A stretch of 64,000 nucleotides of DNA from a virus. The stretch spans positions 1 through 64,000 of the IMG/VR virus record IMGVR_UViG_3300021425_000025. The stretch is one strand, 5' to 3'. The notes beneath the pieces were generated by a model. The model was not told the DNA's origin, did not search any database, and saw only the letters and a program-made list of their open reading frames with translations. This document shows, piece after piece, positions 24,721-33,947 of the stretch (positions within the stretch are counted from its first letter, which is position 1; every line of letters begins with the position of its first letter). The translations under genes were made by a program, and so were the position numbers.

Positions 24721-26628
24721 TTATTCTTCCGTGCCGATGATAATTTGCCCTACCATTGATCCGTGGAATTGACAAATATAATAATAAGTGCCAGGAGTAA
24801 CACCTGCCGTATTCCATGTGCATGTTCCAGACTGTTGTCCGTTATTAGTAACACCAGTTGAAACTGTACTTCCAGTTCCTGTTACTGCGGCTGTTTTAAT
24901 CCAAAACGGATGTCCACTAACTGACAAGTTAAATTCAATTATATCACCTACTAAAATTTCTATAGTAGGATCATTTCCTGAAACTGCTCCATTTCTATCT
25001 GAGCCTGATAAAACGTAAGACGACGAGCCGCTACTAGTAACTGATATATTATATGTTGTAACTACAGGTGCTACAGACTCTGTAGTAATTGTAAATGGAT
25101 TTAATACACCGTACTTACTATATAAATGCCTGTTAGGAGATCCCATTATACTAAGTGTAAAAGACCTATAATCTGAATCATTGTTTGCAGTTTGATTGAT
25201 AACTGATTTTGAATCAGCATTCATAATGTCTTTTAATTGTGCTGGTGTTAGGTATGGGCGAGATTGTAAATATAATGCCGCAACGCCTGCTACTTGCGGT
25301 GATGCCATTGATGTACCGCCAATACTCATTATTTTATAATCTGTATTAGAAGGATAGTCTAATGGTGTGTAACTGTTAGTATTATAGTTCAAACTACAAG
25401 TACTCATTATATCTGTTCCGGGTGCCCACATATTTACTGCTGGTCCTTTTTTACTAGAACCAGCAGTTCTGTCAGTTACCGTTGTAGGTGTAGAATCTAT
25501 ATTTCCAACTATAAATGCATTTGAACTATAAGGTGAGCTTGGTCTATGATAATATCTTGTAATACCGCCAAAAACTACTGCATTATCATAATCTGTTCCG
25601 CTTGGTATATCTGCTTTATAATAATCATTACCTGCGGCAATGCAGATGTGTATTCCATCTGCAATCATATCTTCTACTTCAGCATCAACGAATGCTACTT
25701 GTGAAGGTATTCTTCTAAAGTCTGGATCATCACCGCCACTAAATTTTGACACTATGCCATAATCGTCCCAAAGTTCGGTATCTGTTTGAGCTGCGAATGT
25801 CCACGGTGTACCTCGATAAGTTCCGTTATCAGGATCTTGTGTATAAACTGCACTATATCCCCAACTCATATTTACTATAGTTGGCCTACTGTCTGTTTTT
25901 GCATTATGCCAAAGTCGGATTGCATCAAAAGAGTCTGAAATAGATATTCCATTTCCGGGATCAGCTGTTCCTTCTAGACCTGCTAACTTCTGTGCATATA
26001 TGCGGGCACCTTTGGCCCATCCATAAGTTTTACCTGCGGCAATACCTGCACAATGTGTACCGTGTCCATCATAATCGTTGTAGAAGAATGCATCTTGTGT
26101 TCCCGAAATACCTGATTCTGTATACCAATCAATGGCTTGAAATCTGCTAGTGCCTTCTGCATCTTCCCATTCAGGATGATCTTGATCAACTCCACTATCT
26201 TGAATAACTACGTCTACCCCTGTGCCATCAAGTGCATACAAATAACCACCAGGAGCAAGTTCACTCGAACCGTAAATATTAGTTTCTTCAATACAACGTC
26301 TTAGTCCCCAATTAACATTTACCGAAGATCCATCTTCTCCTCTTCTAAACACCACACCTTCACTTTGTTCTGCGTTTAGACCTATTTTAATATCATCTCT
26401 TTGATCTGGAGGAATTTCTACAGCACGTACTCTTGGGTCATTACGTAGTGCTTCTGCTTCTTCGTCAGTAAGCATAAAGTGTGTTTGTATTTTAGATCCA
26501 GGCCTAGCATTAGCAACGTCTACAGCTCTATTAGGAATAGGACCTGCACCGCTACTAGCAGTAATTTCTGCTTCAAGATCAGATAAGTGTTCCCTTGCTG
26601 TTGCTATTACGGTGTATTCTTTTTCCAT
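24721..26628 (-). CDS. Subtilisin-family (S8) protease with C-terminal cupredoxin domain
   Basis: A 635-residue protein. Residues 1 to about 110 look like a propeptide-type N-terminal domain. The S8 catalytic domain has Asp144 (IQDSGVD), His189 (DGHGTHCAG), oxyanion Asn334 (AAGND) and Ser440 (GTSMASP), all intact. Residues about 525-635 form a plastocyanin-like fold with the candidate type 1 copper ligands His573 (GHPFWI), Cys619, His622 and Met625 (YICQFHGSM). No signal peptide is seen. It sits among tail structural genes, so a virion-borne protease is likely; its substrate is unknown. AAGGTAG precedes the ATG. Confidence 0.85.
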   Translation of the reverse strand: MEKEYTVIATAREHLSDLEAEITASSGAGPIPNRAVDVANARPGSKIQTHFMLTDEEAEALRNDPRVRAVEIPPDQRDDIKIGLNAEQSEGVVFRRGEDGSSVNVNWGLRRCIEETNIYGSSELAPGGYLYALDGTGVDVVIQDSGVDQDHPEWEDAEGTSRFQAIDWYTESGISGTQDAFFYNDYDGHGTHCAGIAAGKTYGWAKGARIYAQKLAGLEGTADPGNGISISDSFDAIRLWHNAKTDSRPTIVNMSWGYSAVYTQDPDNGTYRGTPWTFAAQTDTELWDDYGIVSKFSGGDDPDFRRIPSQVAFVDAEVEDMIADGIHICIAAGNDYYKADIPSGTDYDNAVVFGGITRYYHRPSSPYSSNAFIVGNIDSTPTTVTDRTAGSSKKGPAVNMWAPGTDIMSTCSLNYNTNSYTPLDYPSNTDYKIMSIGGTSMASPQVAGVAALYLQSRPYLTPAQLKDIMNADSKSVINQTANNDSDYRSFTLSIMGSPNRHLYSKYGVLNPFTITTESVAPVVTTYNISVTSSGSSSYVLSGSDRNGAVSGNDPTIEILVGDIIEFNLSVSGHPFWIKTAAVTGTGSTVSTGVTNNGQQSGTCTWNTAGVTPGTYYYICQFHGSMVGQIIIGTEE

Positions 26629-26639
26629 TCATTTCTACC

Positions 26640-28169
26640 TTAATATAGAGGCTGCCAAACAGCACCGTCATAAAATACCGGATACGGTCTTGGTGTAGAT
26701 GATGATGCTGGATCCCAGTTATTATAATCCGCAACAGCAAACGTTCCGGCTACAGGATTTAAAGGTGCAGCACTTAATGGTGTTAATTTAAATATGCTAT
26801 CAAAATTTGCTGTGCCATTGATGTTTACATCATCTGCTGCTGTGATATTTACGCTGGCTGCACTAGTAAATCCTAAGTTTCCTGTGCCTACACTTGCTAA
26901 ATTTGCAATTTCAAGTGTACCTGTAAATGTACTTGTTCCTGAACTTGTGATATCACCAGTTACATCACCAGTTACATCACCAGTGTACATTGCTGTGCCG
27001 CTGCCGCCGGCATCTACATCAAGGATAACTGATCCACCATCTGCTGTTTTTACATCGCCATGTACTTCGCCCATTACATTACCTGTAAAGGTAGGAGTTT
27101 CGGCGCCTATATCTAATACTACACTTGTAGTAGGATTGGCAGGATCTGATACTACATCACCGTAGTACCATGCTGTATCAGCTTCTATGCCTGCATTTAA
27201 AACTTCACTGGCACTAGGATCTGCTAAGTTCCACACTAAACGACTACCGTAGTCTACAGGTCCGTTATCATCTGCAGGAAGCCATTTGCTTTCACTATCA
27301 TTCCATTTTAAAACTTGATTAGCAGTAGGCGGTGTTGTTGATGTATCTACATCTGTTAAGTCATTAATATCAGATACATCGCCGCCGCCTAAGTCAGAAC
27401 TGTTAGCAAGTTGTACCCAATTGCCGCCATGTGCAAAATATGCTGCGCCAGTGGCATGAACATGGGCAAACATACCGTGATAATTCGTAGCATTAGGTAA
27501 ATCGCCTACTTCACTATACACGTTTCCAAATAATACTTTATTACCGCCCATGTCTAAATCAGAGCTAGTTACAGCACTAATGGCGTCAGAGTCTGTATAC
27601 GATGTGCCTGAGCCAGCGTTTGCTACCCACGTATAGTTTGCCCCATCCCAACTTAACACTTCAGATGCTTGTGCTTCACTAACATTTAGATGAGTATCAA
27701 CATCGGAATTAGTATAAGATCCGCCACCGCCACTAGAAAGTAAACTGTCGATGTCTGTAAGTTGATTAATATCTGTAGGTATTGTAGGTTGTTGTGTTAA
27801 ATCATTATAACTGCCACTAAACAATACTGGCTTGTCGGTTAGATCATCATAACTACCACTAAATGCACTGTCAGACACTGTTGCTGGAAACCATTCTGTA
27901 CCAGACCATTCTAAAACTTGTCCAATACTCGGAACATTACTTGAAACATTATTTAAGTCGCCTATGTTAACAGGAACAGCTGGAGCATTTTCTAAAGACG
28001 AATAATCACCATCAAACAATTCTGGTTTACCTTGTATATTATTCCAAACAACAGGTGTTTCTGCAATCGTTGTTGCATTTGTAACTCTAACATCTAAGTC
28101 GGTAAAGTTTCCATCTAATTCTGCATAAGTTAACTGAGAACCTTTGTCTGTTCTTAAAATTATTGCCAT
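26640..28169 (-). CDS. Fibre-like structural protein
   Basis: A 509-residue protein with the common phage fibre N-terminus MAIILRTDKGSQLTYAELDGNF and repeated phrases such as SGSYDDLTDKPVLFSGSYNDLT, WSGTEWFP and GDVTGDVTGDI, typical of trimeric fibre stalks. The C-terminus ends FYDGAVWQPLY, resembling the fibre end segments encoded further right. Role in adsorption is inference. Confidence 0.75.
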   Translation of the reverse strand: MAIILRTDKGSQLTYAELDGNFTDLDVRVTNATTIAETPVVWNNIQGKPELFDGDYSSLENAPAVPVNIGDLNNVSSNVPSIGQVLEWSGTEWFPATVSDSAFSGSYDDLTDKPVLFSGSYNDLTQQPTIPTDINQLTDIDSLLSSGGGGSYTNSDVDTHLNVSEAQASEVLSWDGANYTWVANAGSGTSYTDSDAISAVTSSDLDMGGNKVLFGNVYSEVGDLPNATNYHGMFAHVHATGAAYFAHGGNWVQLANSSDLGGGDVSDINDLTDVDTSTTPPTANQVLKWNDSESKWLPADDNGPVDYGSRLVWNLADPSASEVLNAGIEADTAWYYGDVVSDPANPTTSVVLDIGAETPTFTGNVMGEVHGDVKTADGGSVILDVDAGGSGTAMYTGDVTGDVTGDITSSGTSTFTGTLEIANLASVGTGNLGFTSAASVNITAADDVNINGTANFDSIFKLTPLSAAPLNPVAGTFAVADYNNWDPASSSTPRPYPVFYDGAVWQPLY

Positions 28170-28171
28170 TG

Positions 28172-28630
28172 TTATTCTCCCACGTATCCCGGCTCTACAT
28201 ATCCAAGAGTTACATAATTTTCTTGATTTGATATAATTGTTTCTTCTGGTGTTTCAAAAACTTCTACATTTCTTGATTCTAATAAAGTTTGTTGACTTTC
28301 TAATCTAAAACCCAATGTACTAGTTTTAGATCTATTATAGTTTAAAATTTCTGTTACTAACGTACTAAGTTGTAGTTCGTTAAATCCTTTTAAGCTATCT
28401 AACAATTTAAAAATAGGTACGTTGTCGATCTTTGCTTGCTGCATTAAGATAGTGGAAACACTATAAGCGGCTGTCTTTTCAAAACCTCTTTTTTCAAAAA
28501 AAGCAATTACTGCATCTACTTCGTTAGATGAAAATTCTAATTTTGCTGTATAAAAATTATCAAAAAATTCTCTAACTGATTCGTCACTTGATGTAAATTT
28601 TGTTTGCGGTATATTTCCTGTAACTGCCAT
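28172..28630 (-). CDS. Structural-region hypothetical protein
   Basis: A 152-residue protein. The N-terminal half contains YTAKLEFSSNEVDAVIAFFEKRGF and a helix-rich SVSTILMQQAKIDNVPIFKLLDSLKGF; the C-terminus carries LLESRNVEVFE and ends YVEPGYVGE. I recognise no catalytic motif. Packed 2-3 nt from both neighbours in the tail-tube transcript, so a baseplate or tail role is plausible. Confidence 0.65.
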   Translation of the reverse strand: MAVTGNIPQTKFTSSDESVREFFDNFYTAKLEFSSNEVDAVIAFFEKRGFEKTAAYSVSTILMQQAKIDNVPIFKLLDSLKGFNELQLSTLVTEILNYNRSKTSTLGFRLESQQTLLESRNVEVFETPEETIISNQENYVTLGYVEPGYVGE

Positions 28631-28632
28631 TT

Positions 28633-29772
28633 TTAAGTTCCTGTTGTATTTGGTAAGCCATTAGCTTCTTGTGCTTGTCCTATTTTTTGTGCTTTAGCTT
28701 CTTGCGAGGTATTATCATTCTTACTTACTGCTTGTGTTGTTTCAGTACCTTTGCCACTATTCTTGCCAAAGAATGTACCTGTAATTCCGCCTGGTGAAGG
28801 ATCTTGTCCAGCACTTACTATTGCATTAGTTAGTATACTAAAACCTTCTCTTTTAAGACTGTCTTTTGATAAATCTCCTGCATTGCGTACTGTATTTGCC
28901 GCAGTAAGTAATGTTCCTAGACCAACATTACCACTAGTAATATCACCTAATACACTAGAAGCACCGTCTAATATGCCGCCACCGCCGAAAAGATTAGCAA
29001 CGCCGCCGCCTTGTACACTTAAAGGACTTGGTGTTTTATCATAGTGACTAGATGCAAAAGTTGCTGGATCGTCTTCGCCTACTACACCGTCTGAATATAA
29101 AACTGCTTCGTAATTTAAAGCCATTTTATTTTCTACTATGCCGGCGCCGTCTGTTTGGTCCATAGTATCATGGCCCCATGCTGTAATTATTGGATTAATT
29201 AATGTATATTCTTGATATTGATGTCTACTAAATTGATATAATTTTATATTCTTAAAGAATGGTTCAAGTTTATCGTTGTCTAAACCAAACCTATAACCTC
29301 TTCCGTTACTTTCTTTATATGTACTTCGAGGATCATATGTTGCACTAATATCTGAAATATTGCCGTCTCTATAGTAATATCTATAGTATGCTTGCATTAA
29401 AGAATTAGTAATTCCCAAATTATCGTCGTGCATAAGAATGTTAACCGGAGAATAATCAATTCTAGTTTGTATATTCTTTTTTCTATTATATTGATTTTTT
29501 GTATCTACAGTAGCAGTATATTGTGGCAAATCAATTTGCTTACAAAGCATATTCATTTCTGCTCTATGCCTTTGTGCCATCTTTGGAAAAGCCCTAATTA
29601 CTGAATCTGTAAAATTAAAATTTACAAAGTAAAGGAATTTTACCTTAGGTGCAAGACGAAATGCATTGTCAACATATAAACGCTGAGCATGTTGGAAGTC
29701 GCCTACTATTCCTTTTGGATTAGTAACTCCACCGAAAAAATTATCTAAGAATCCGTTTAACTTGTTTGCCAT
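28633..29772 (-). CDS. Tail-tube-like baseplate protein (gp54/gp48-like position)
   Basis: A 379-residue protein with a tube-fold style core: KVKFLYFVNFNF, MLCKQIDLPQYTATVDTKNQYNRK, YSPVNILMHDD and LINPIITAWGHD, like gp19 and the tube-initiator proteins. A disordered, Gly-rich tail starts near residue 250. It may be the tail-tube initiator or cap on the baseplate, which I infer from fold-like pattern, size (T4 gp54 320, gp48 364) and location next to gp19. Start lies 5 nt after a late box. Confidence 0.55.
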   Translation of the reverse strand: MANKLNGFLDNFFGGVTNPKGIVGDFQHAQRLYVDNAFRLAPKVKFLYFVNFNFTDSVIRAFPKMAQRHRAEMNMLCKQIDLPQYTATVDTKNQYNRKKNIQTRIDYSPVNILMHDDNLGITNSLMQAYYRYYYRDGNISDISATYDPRSTYKESNGRGYRFGLDNDKLEPFFKNIKLYQFSRHQYQEYTLINPIITAWGHDTMDQTDGAGIVENKMALNYEAVLYSDGVVGEDDPATFASSHYDKTPSPLSVQGGGVANLFGGGGILDGASSVLGDITSGNVGLGTLLTAANTVRNAGDLSKDSLKREGFSILTNAIVSAGQDPSPGGITGTFFGKNSGKGTETTQAVSKNDNTSQEAKAQKIGQAQEANGLPNTTGT

Positions 29773-29777
29773 ACATA

Positions 29778-29785
29778 TATTTATC
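29778..29785 (-). promoter_or_regulatory. Late box GATAAATA, leaderless geometry
   Basis: GATAAATA plus TATGT leads straight to the ATG at 29772; predicted +1 is the A of ATG. Follows the gp19 terminator. Confidence 0.7.
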
Positions 29786-29805
29786 CATAAGAAAAACCAC
29801 GCAGA

Positions 29806-29835
29806 TAATAAAAAAGGAGACCGAAGCCTCCTTTT
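29806..29835 (-). terminator. Terminator after gp19
   Basis: Minus strand AAAAAGGAGGC, loop TTCG, GTCTCCTTTTTT: an 11-bp stem including one G-T pair with a UUCG tetraloop, followed by T-rich sequence. Confidence 0.8.
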
Positions 29836-29860
29836 TCGTTTGACAATCTACTTTTTAAGT

Positions 29861-30493
29861 TTACTGTGCGCCGCCGCCGCCAGTTACTAGAGTGTTAACT
29901 GTACGACCAACTGCTGTACCAATACCAGTACCTTGTGGTGTTTGAATAGCATTATCGTATCTAATTGATAGTGCGATAGTTGCTGGATCATTGGTAGCAT
30001 ATGCCATTGTGTTATAGTTTGCATTAGTTAAGAAGCAACCATAGCACTCCCAAGTCTCTAATACACCGACTTCGTTTGCACCGTTGCCACCGTCAAGCAT
30101 TTCAATACGAGTTAAGAACTTGTAATCAATACCTGATGCTGCACTTGACTGTTCAAAGAAGTCAAATTGCTTCTGAAGTTGCTCGCCAACTTGCTTAGTA
30201 ACGTTGTTGCTTACATCGTCTCTTACGTTAAGAGTAATTGGTTCCCAAGTGTGCTTACCTGCTAGGTAACTTCTTGAGTTGTAAACATCTAAAGTAATTT
30301 CTTCAAAAGTTAAGTTAGGACGAGTTACGTCTACTACTTGTTTTGTTAGTTCTGTTGTATTACCACTTACGCCAAAGTTTTCTAGTGTCACTCTAAAGCG
30401 ATACTGTAACTTAGGCATTAACAAGCCTTGGTTACTTGCACTAGAATCACTAGCTAGTGGTACTGTAATTTTTGATAATGTTGAGATTGCCAT
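29861..30493 (-). CDS. 19: Tail tube protein, gp19
   Basis: A 210-residue protein matching the contractile-tail tube family: MPKLQYRFRVTLENFG, QVVDVTRPNLTFEEITLDVYNSRSY, HTWEPITLNVRDDV and WECYGCFLTNANYNT. The length is near T4 gp19 (163) with a longer C-terminus. It polymerises inside the gp18 sheath. GGAGAAAATATAA precedes the ATG, and it has its own late promoter and terminator, as expected for a high-copy protein. Confidence 0.92.
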   Translation of the reverse strand: MAISTLSKITVPLASDSSASNQGLLMPKLQYRFRVTLENFGVSGNTTELTKQVVDVTRPNLTFEEITLDVYNSRSYLAGKHTWEPITLNVRDDVSNNVTKQVGEQLQKQFDFFEQSSAASGIDYKFLTRIEMLDGGNGANEVGVLETWECYGCFLTNANYNTMAYATNDPATIALSIRYDNAIQTPQGTGIGTAVGRTVNTLVTGGGGAQ

Positions 30494-30515
30494 TTATATT
30501 TTCTCCTGTTGCTAG

Positions 30516-30523
30516 TATTTATC
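30516..30523 (-). promoter_or_regulatory. Late box GATAAATA of gp19
   Basis: Followed by CTAGC, matching the T4 late context. Predicted +1 near 30510 leaves a 17-nt leader holding GGAG, so this late gene is conventional rather than leaderless. Confidence 0.7.
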
Positions 30524-30530
30524 AAAGTAA

Positions 30531-30552
30531 GGACCCCTTTTTTCAGGGGTCC
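30531..30552 (-). terminator. Hairpin after gp18, possible terminator
   Basis: GGACCCC, an 8-nt loop and GGGGTCC form a perfect 7-bp stem between gp18 and the gp19 promoter. The trailing sequence is only weakly T-rich, so it may be a processing or attenuating hairpin. Confidence 0.55.
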
Positions 30553-30562
30553 TAGCCCTCAT

Positions 30563-33500
30563 TTAAAGTCCTGCAATTTCTCCTGTATTCTTAAGTCTTA
30601 GTGGAATGTAAATAAATTCTACTGCTTTAACTGGTTCAATTGCAATGTCTAAGTATAGCTCATTACGATCTATTCTTCCTGGAGTATTGTTTGATTCATC
30701 ACAAACAACTAAGAAGTCATAAAGTGCTCTTTGTCCTACTAGCTCTAAACATAAGCTCTCTGCTGCTGCTTTGATTTGATCTCTAGTAATCTTATCATTT
30801 GGTTCAAACAAGTAAGGTTTTGCTAGTTTGTTTAGCTGGCTTCTTAAGTAAACAACTAAACGTGCTACGTTCACTCTATCAAGTGAGCTTGCATTTCTTG
30901 CACGAGTTTTTTGTCCAAATACAACAAGGCCTGCGCCTGCTAGTGTTGTAATTGGGTTAACTGCGTTTGAATACAATGTATCGCGTTGACCTTCGTTAAG
31001 TGCAACACTTACAAATTCTCCTTCGTCACTAATATAACCTGTTGCTGTTGCATTAGTTACACCGCCACGTCTTGTACCTGCGGGTGCAAACCATGGATAA
31101 GAAACTTGATCACTTAGTGCAATAGTGCGAAGTGCCATATGACTTGGTGGAACAACAATGTTGTTACCTACGTTATCACTTGTAAATCCTGCTGGATAAT
31201 AAACACCCATGTACTCGTCTCTACTAACTAAGCCGTCGTCGTTATCTTCAACTGCTAGACGAACGTTAGTACCCCACTCATTAAGTGAAGTTGCATCTGG
31301 CTTCAATCTCATTGGACTGTCGCCTACAATAAATGCACTTAAACCTCTGTCATAGTTTAGACTTACCATTTCTCCAATTAGTTCTGGATAACCTGGTGTT
31401 GCCATTACATTGAATAGTCTAGTTTCGTCATCTCTTAATTCGTCAACTCCGCTAACCATTGCTTGTAGTCCAGTAATAACAATTTGACGCTGTGCTTTAC
31501 GGCCAAAACTACCTGATCCATCTGCTTGGTTAGCTGATGCTGTTACCCAACGGTGTGGATAGTAATTTGCTTGGCTTTCGCCGCTAACTGCATTGTCTGC
31601 GTTAATGTCAACATAATTACGTACAAAACGCTTAACATTAAATCCACTTCTACGTAGGTTCCATAACAACATACCTCTTGGATATAGTGCTGCTTGTGGA
31701 GCATCGCCGTCTACATAATCTGAACTTAGCAAGTCTACAATATCACCTGCTGTTCCACTGTTTGCGCCTGCTGTGTTGTAACGTGCATCTGCAAATAGTA
31801 CACCGTTTTCTGTAGTTTGATCTGAGCTATCTAGTAATACCCACTTTAGAGTAACGCCATTATAGCGATAAATTAATGGATAGTTTTCAATATCAGCAGT
31901 GCTTACCCAAAGGTCGCCTTCAACTAGTGGTGAACCGTCGCTTTGCTTTTCTGGTTCTGTTGCACTAACTATTGGACCCATTGGATCTGAATCAGGATAT
32001 GCTACACGATAACCTCTCCAGCTATTACCGTCATGTACCATAATGTCAACTTCGTCAACAACTGAGTTATACCATAGTTGGCCGTCTGCTGCTAAACTTG
32101 ATGGTGCATCATCGCTTGCTGTTAGTGTTGCTTTTTTCCAGTTACTTGCTGTTAATGTAAGCGGGTCATCTGAACCCGAAGTTCCTACTTTAACATAAAG
32201 GTTTGCTGTTCCTGAACCGTCTGCATAATCGTATGCTGTAAAGCCTGCGCCTGATAGTGCTGCTGAAGTATCAACAAATTCCATTTCGCCGCCAGCGGTA
32301 TGTTCAATAACAACTCTATCACCAACTACACTTGCAACAACATAGTTTAGTCCTGCTGAGTTGATAGCACCTGCCATAACGTCAGCATCATCTGAGTTTC
32401 CTGCTACTGCAAATGAAACTGTTACAGGATCACCAACACCTTGTACGCCTGGTGCAGATTCTGCAATAGTAAATGATTCATTACCAGGAGTAAATGTTGC
32501 TCCAATTACGCCGCCTTCGATTCTTGTAGTTCCTGTGCCTACTCTTTCGTATACAGTAAATGCTGCTCTTGCTGGTGATGTGCCTTGTGCATTTGATAGT
32601 ACATAAGAATCACCTGCTGCAAGACCAAGGCCGCCACTTGAGCGATCTAAATCAAATAATGCGCCTGCTGCTGATGCATAAATTGGTAATTCAACAGCAT
32701 CAAAAAGTTCTGTTTCTGAATTCCAACGCTTGTATCTCCAACGGGCACCTTGATTTGGTTCTGTAGTCTTAACCCAAACAGATCCTGTTGGACGTGGGCT
32801 TGTGTCGTTCATTTTAAATTCTGGAACACTTGTATGTGGGCTAACTTGTAGTGCAGGACAAAGTTTTGTCTGTACTGAAAGTCCTAGTAAAGGAAGTAAG
32901 TCACCGCCTACGCCGGCGCCAGCTGCTAATGAAATAGTTGAGTCTGCTGAACCATCATTAAAAATATGAACTTTGCCGTCAATTTTTTCTAATCTTACGC
33001 CTGTGTTTGCATTAGCTAGTTGAATATTTGCTGCTGAAATAGTTGCGTCTAGTGTTGCATCTTCTGCAATGCTATAATCAGCTGCTCCAACTGATAACGT
33101 AAATGTAGCCGAACCGCCTACAAAACTTGCTTCGTTTGCTGATGAATCAGCAACTATTGTTGGATGACTATCAACCCAATCATTGCTTCCTACTTCTACC
33201 CATTCGCCTAAATAATTCTTGTAGAAAACTTTAATTACGTTTGTTGTTGCTTTAATAGCATATTCGCCTTTTTGTCCAACTGATGTTTTTGGAGATCCGT
33301 TTGGTGCAATTTTTGTAGTATCAGTAATAACAATAGGTGTTTTAACTTGGAATGTTTGCCCGTCTGTTTGTGCTGCTGATGCACCATTCCATTCAAATAT
33401 GCCCCATGCTGTATTTTGTGTATCAAGCCAGTTAGTTCCGCCTGCTGGATTTGCACTTGGTGCTTCTGCTGTAGGCTGTAGTTGACCTAAGTCAACGTCT

Positions 33501-33835
33501 GCTCTTGTAACATATACTGCATTGCTTACGCCTAAAAGTGAGTATGCTGCTTGTAAGCCGTACTCGTTTAGTTCTCCGCCGTGTACTGGGTTATTGTTTG
33601 CATCAGTATAAAAAATTGGATCGCCGAACTTATCTGCAAGATCTCTTTGCGATGTTAGTAATACTGGTTTTTCAGCATTAGCTTTTGTTGTTGCTTCTGC
33701 TGTTGCTGTTCCGCTACCGTTTGTTTTATTTTCTGCGGTAGCAACGAATATCATTGGTACAGTTCCTGGTTCTGCCGGAGTGTAAAAACTCTCGTCAATT
33801 ACCTTGACCTCTACGCCTGGTGATGTTAATGCCAT
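30563..33835 (-). CDS. 18: Tail sheath protein, gp18, enlarged
   Basis: A 1090-residue contractile sheath protein, against 659 in T4. The N-terminus (SPGVEVKVIDES, FGDPIFYTD, GLQAAYSLLGVSNAVYVTRADV) and C-terminus (PWFAPAGTRRG, LYSNAVNPITTLAGAGLVVFGQKTRA, DRVNVARLVVYLRSQL) are typical. Roughly residues 120-700 are extra, surface-domain-like sequence with repeated GxLWVxTxE and W-rich segments (GSVWVKTTEP, GDLWVSTADI). The extra domain would decorate the sheath exterior. GGAGATCAAAA precedes the ATG. Confidence 0.92.
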   Translation of the reverse strand: MALTSPGVEVKVIDESFYTPAEPGTVPMIFVATAENKTNGSGTATAEATTKANAEKPVLLTSQRDLADKFGDPIFYTDANNNPVHGGELNEYGLQAAYSLLGVSNAVYVTRADVDLGQLQPTAEAPSANPAGGTNWLDTQNTAWGIFEWNGASAAQTDGQTFQVKTPIVITDTTKIAPNGSPKTSVGQKGEYAIKATTNVIKVFYKNYLGEWVEVGSNDWVDSHPTIVADSSANEASFVGGSATFTLSVGAADYSIAEDATLDATISAANIQLANANTGVRLEKIDGKVHIFNDGSADSTISLAAGAGVGGDLLPLLGLSVQTKLCPALQVSPHTSVPEFKMNDTSPRPTGSVWVKTTEPNQGARWRYKRWNSETELFDAVELPIYASAAGALFDLDRSSGGLGLAAGDSYVLSNAQGTSPARAAFTVYERVGTGTTRIEGGVIGATFTPGNESFTIAESAPGVQGVGDPVTVSFAVAGNSDDADVMAGAINSAGLNYVVASVVGDRVVIEHTAGGEMEFVDTSAALSGAGFTAYDYADGSGTANLYVKVGTSGSDDPLTLTASNWKKATLTASDDAPSSLAADGQLWYNSVVDEVDIMVHDGNSWRGYRVAYPDSDPMGPIVSATEPEKQSDGSPLVEGDLWVSTADIENYPLIYRYNGVTLKWVLLDSSDQTTENGVLFADARYNTAGANSGTAGDIVDLLSSDYVDGDAPQAALYPRGMLLWNLRRSGFNVKRFVRNYVDINADNAVSGESQANYYPHRWVTASANQADGSGSFGRKAQRQIVITGLQAMVSGVDELRDDETRLFNVMATPGYPELIGEMVSLNYDRGLSAFIVGDSPMRLKPDATSLNEWGTNVRLAVEDNDDGLVSRDEYMGVYYPAGFTSDNVGNNIVVPPSHMALRTIALSDQVSYPWFAPAGTRRGGVTNATATGYISDEGEFVSVALNEGQRDTLYSNAVNPITTLAGAGLVVFGQKTRARNASSLDRVNVARLVVYLRSQLNKLAKPYLFEPNDKITRDQIKAAAESLCLELVGQRALYDFLVVCDESNNTPGRIDRNELYLDIAIEPVKAVEFIYIPLRLKNTGEIAGL

Positions 33836-33871
33836 TTTTGATCTCCTATCGAATGAGCTGTATATTACTAT

Positions 33872-33879
33872 TATTTAGC
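33872..33879 (-). promoter_or_regulatory. Late-type box GCTAAATA of gp18
   Basis: Predicted +1 near 33866 gives a leader of about 31 nt with a GGAG site before the ATG at 33835. One base from the consensus octamer. Confidence 0.5.
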
Positions 33880-33934
33880 AGATAATATAAAAATCACCCT
33901 ATTAAATCACCAATAAAAGGGGCCGAAAAGGGCA

Positions 33935-33942
33935 GCTAAATA
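33935..33942 (+). promoter_or_regulatory. Late-type box GCTAAATA, leaderless geometry
   Basis: GCTAAATA plus AATGT leads directly into ATG at 33948 on the plus strand; predicted +1 is its A. Confidence 0.6.
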
Positions 33943-33947
33943 AATGT

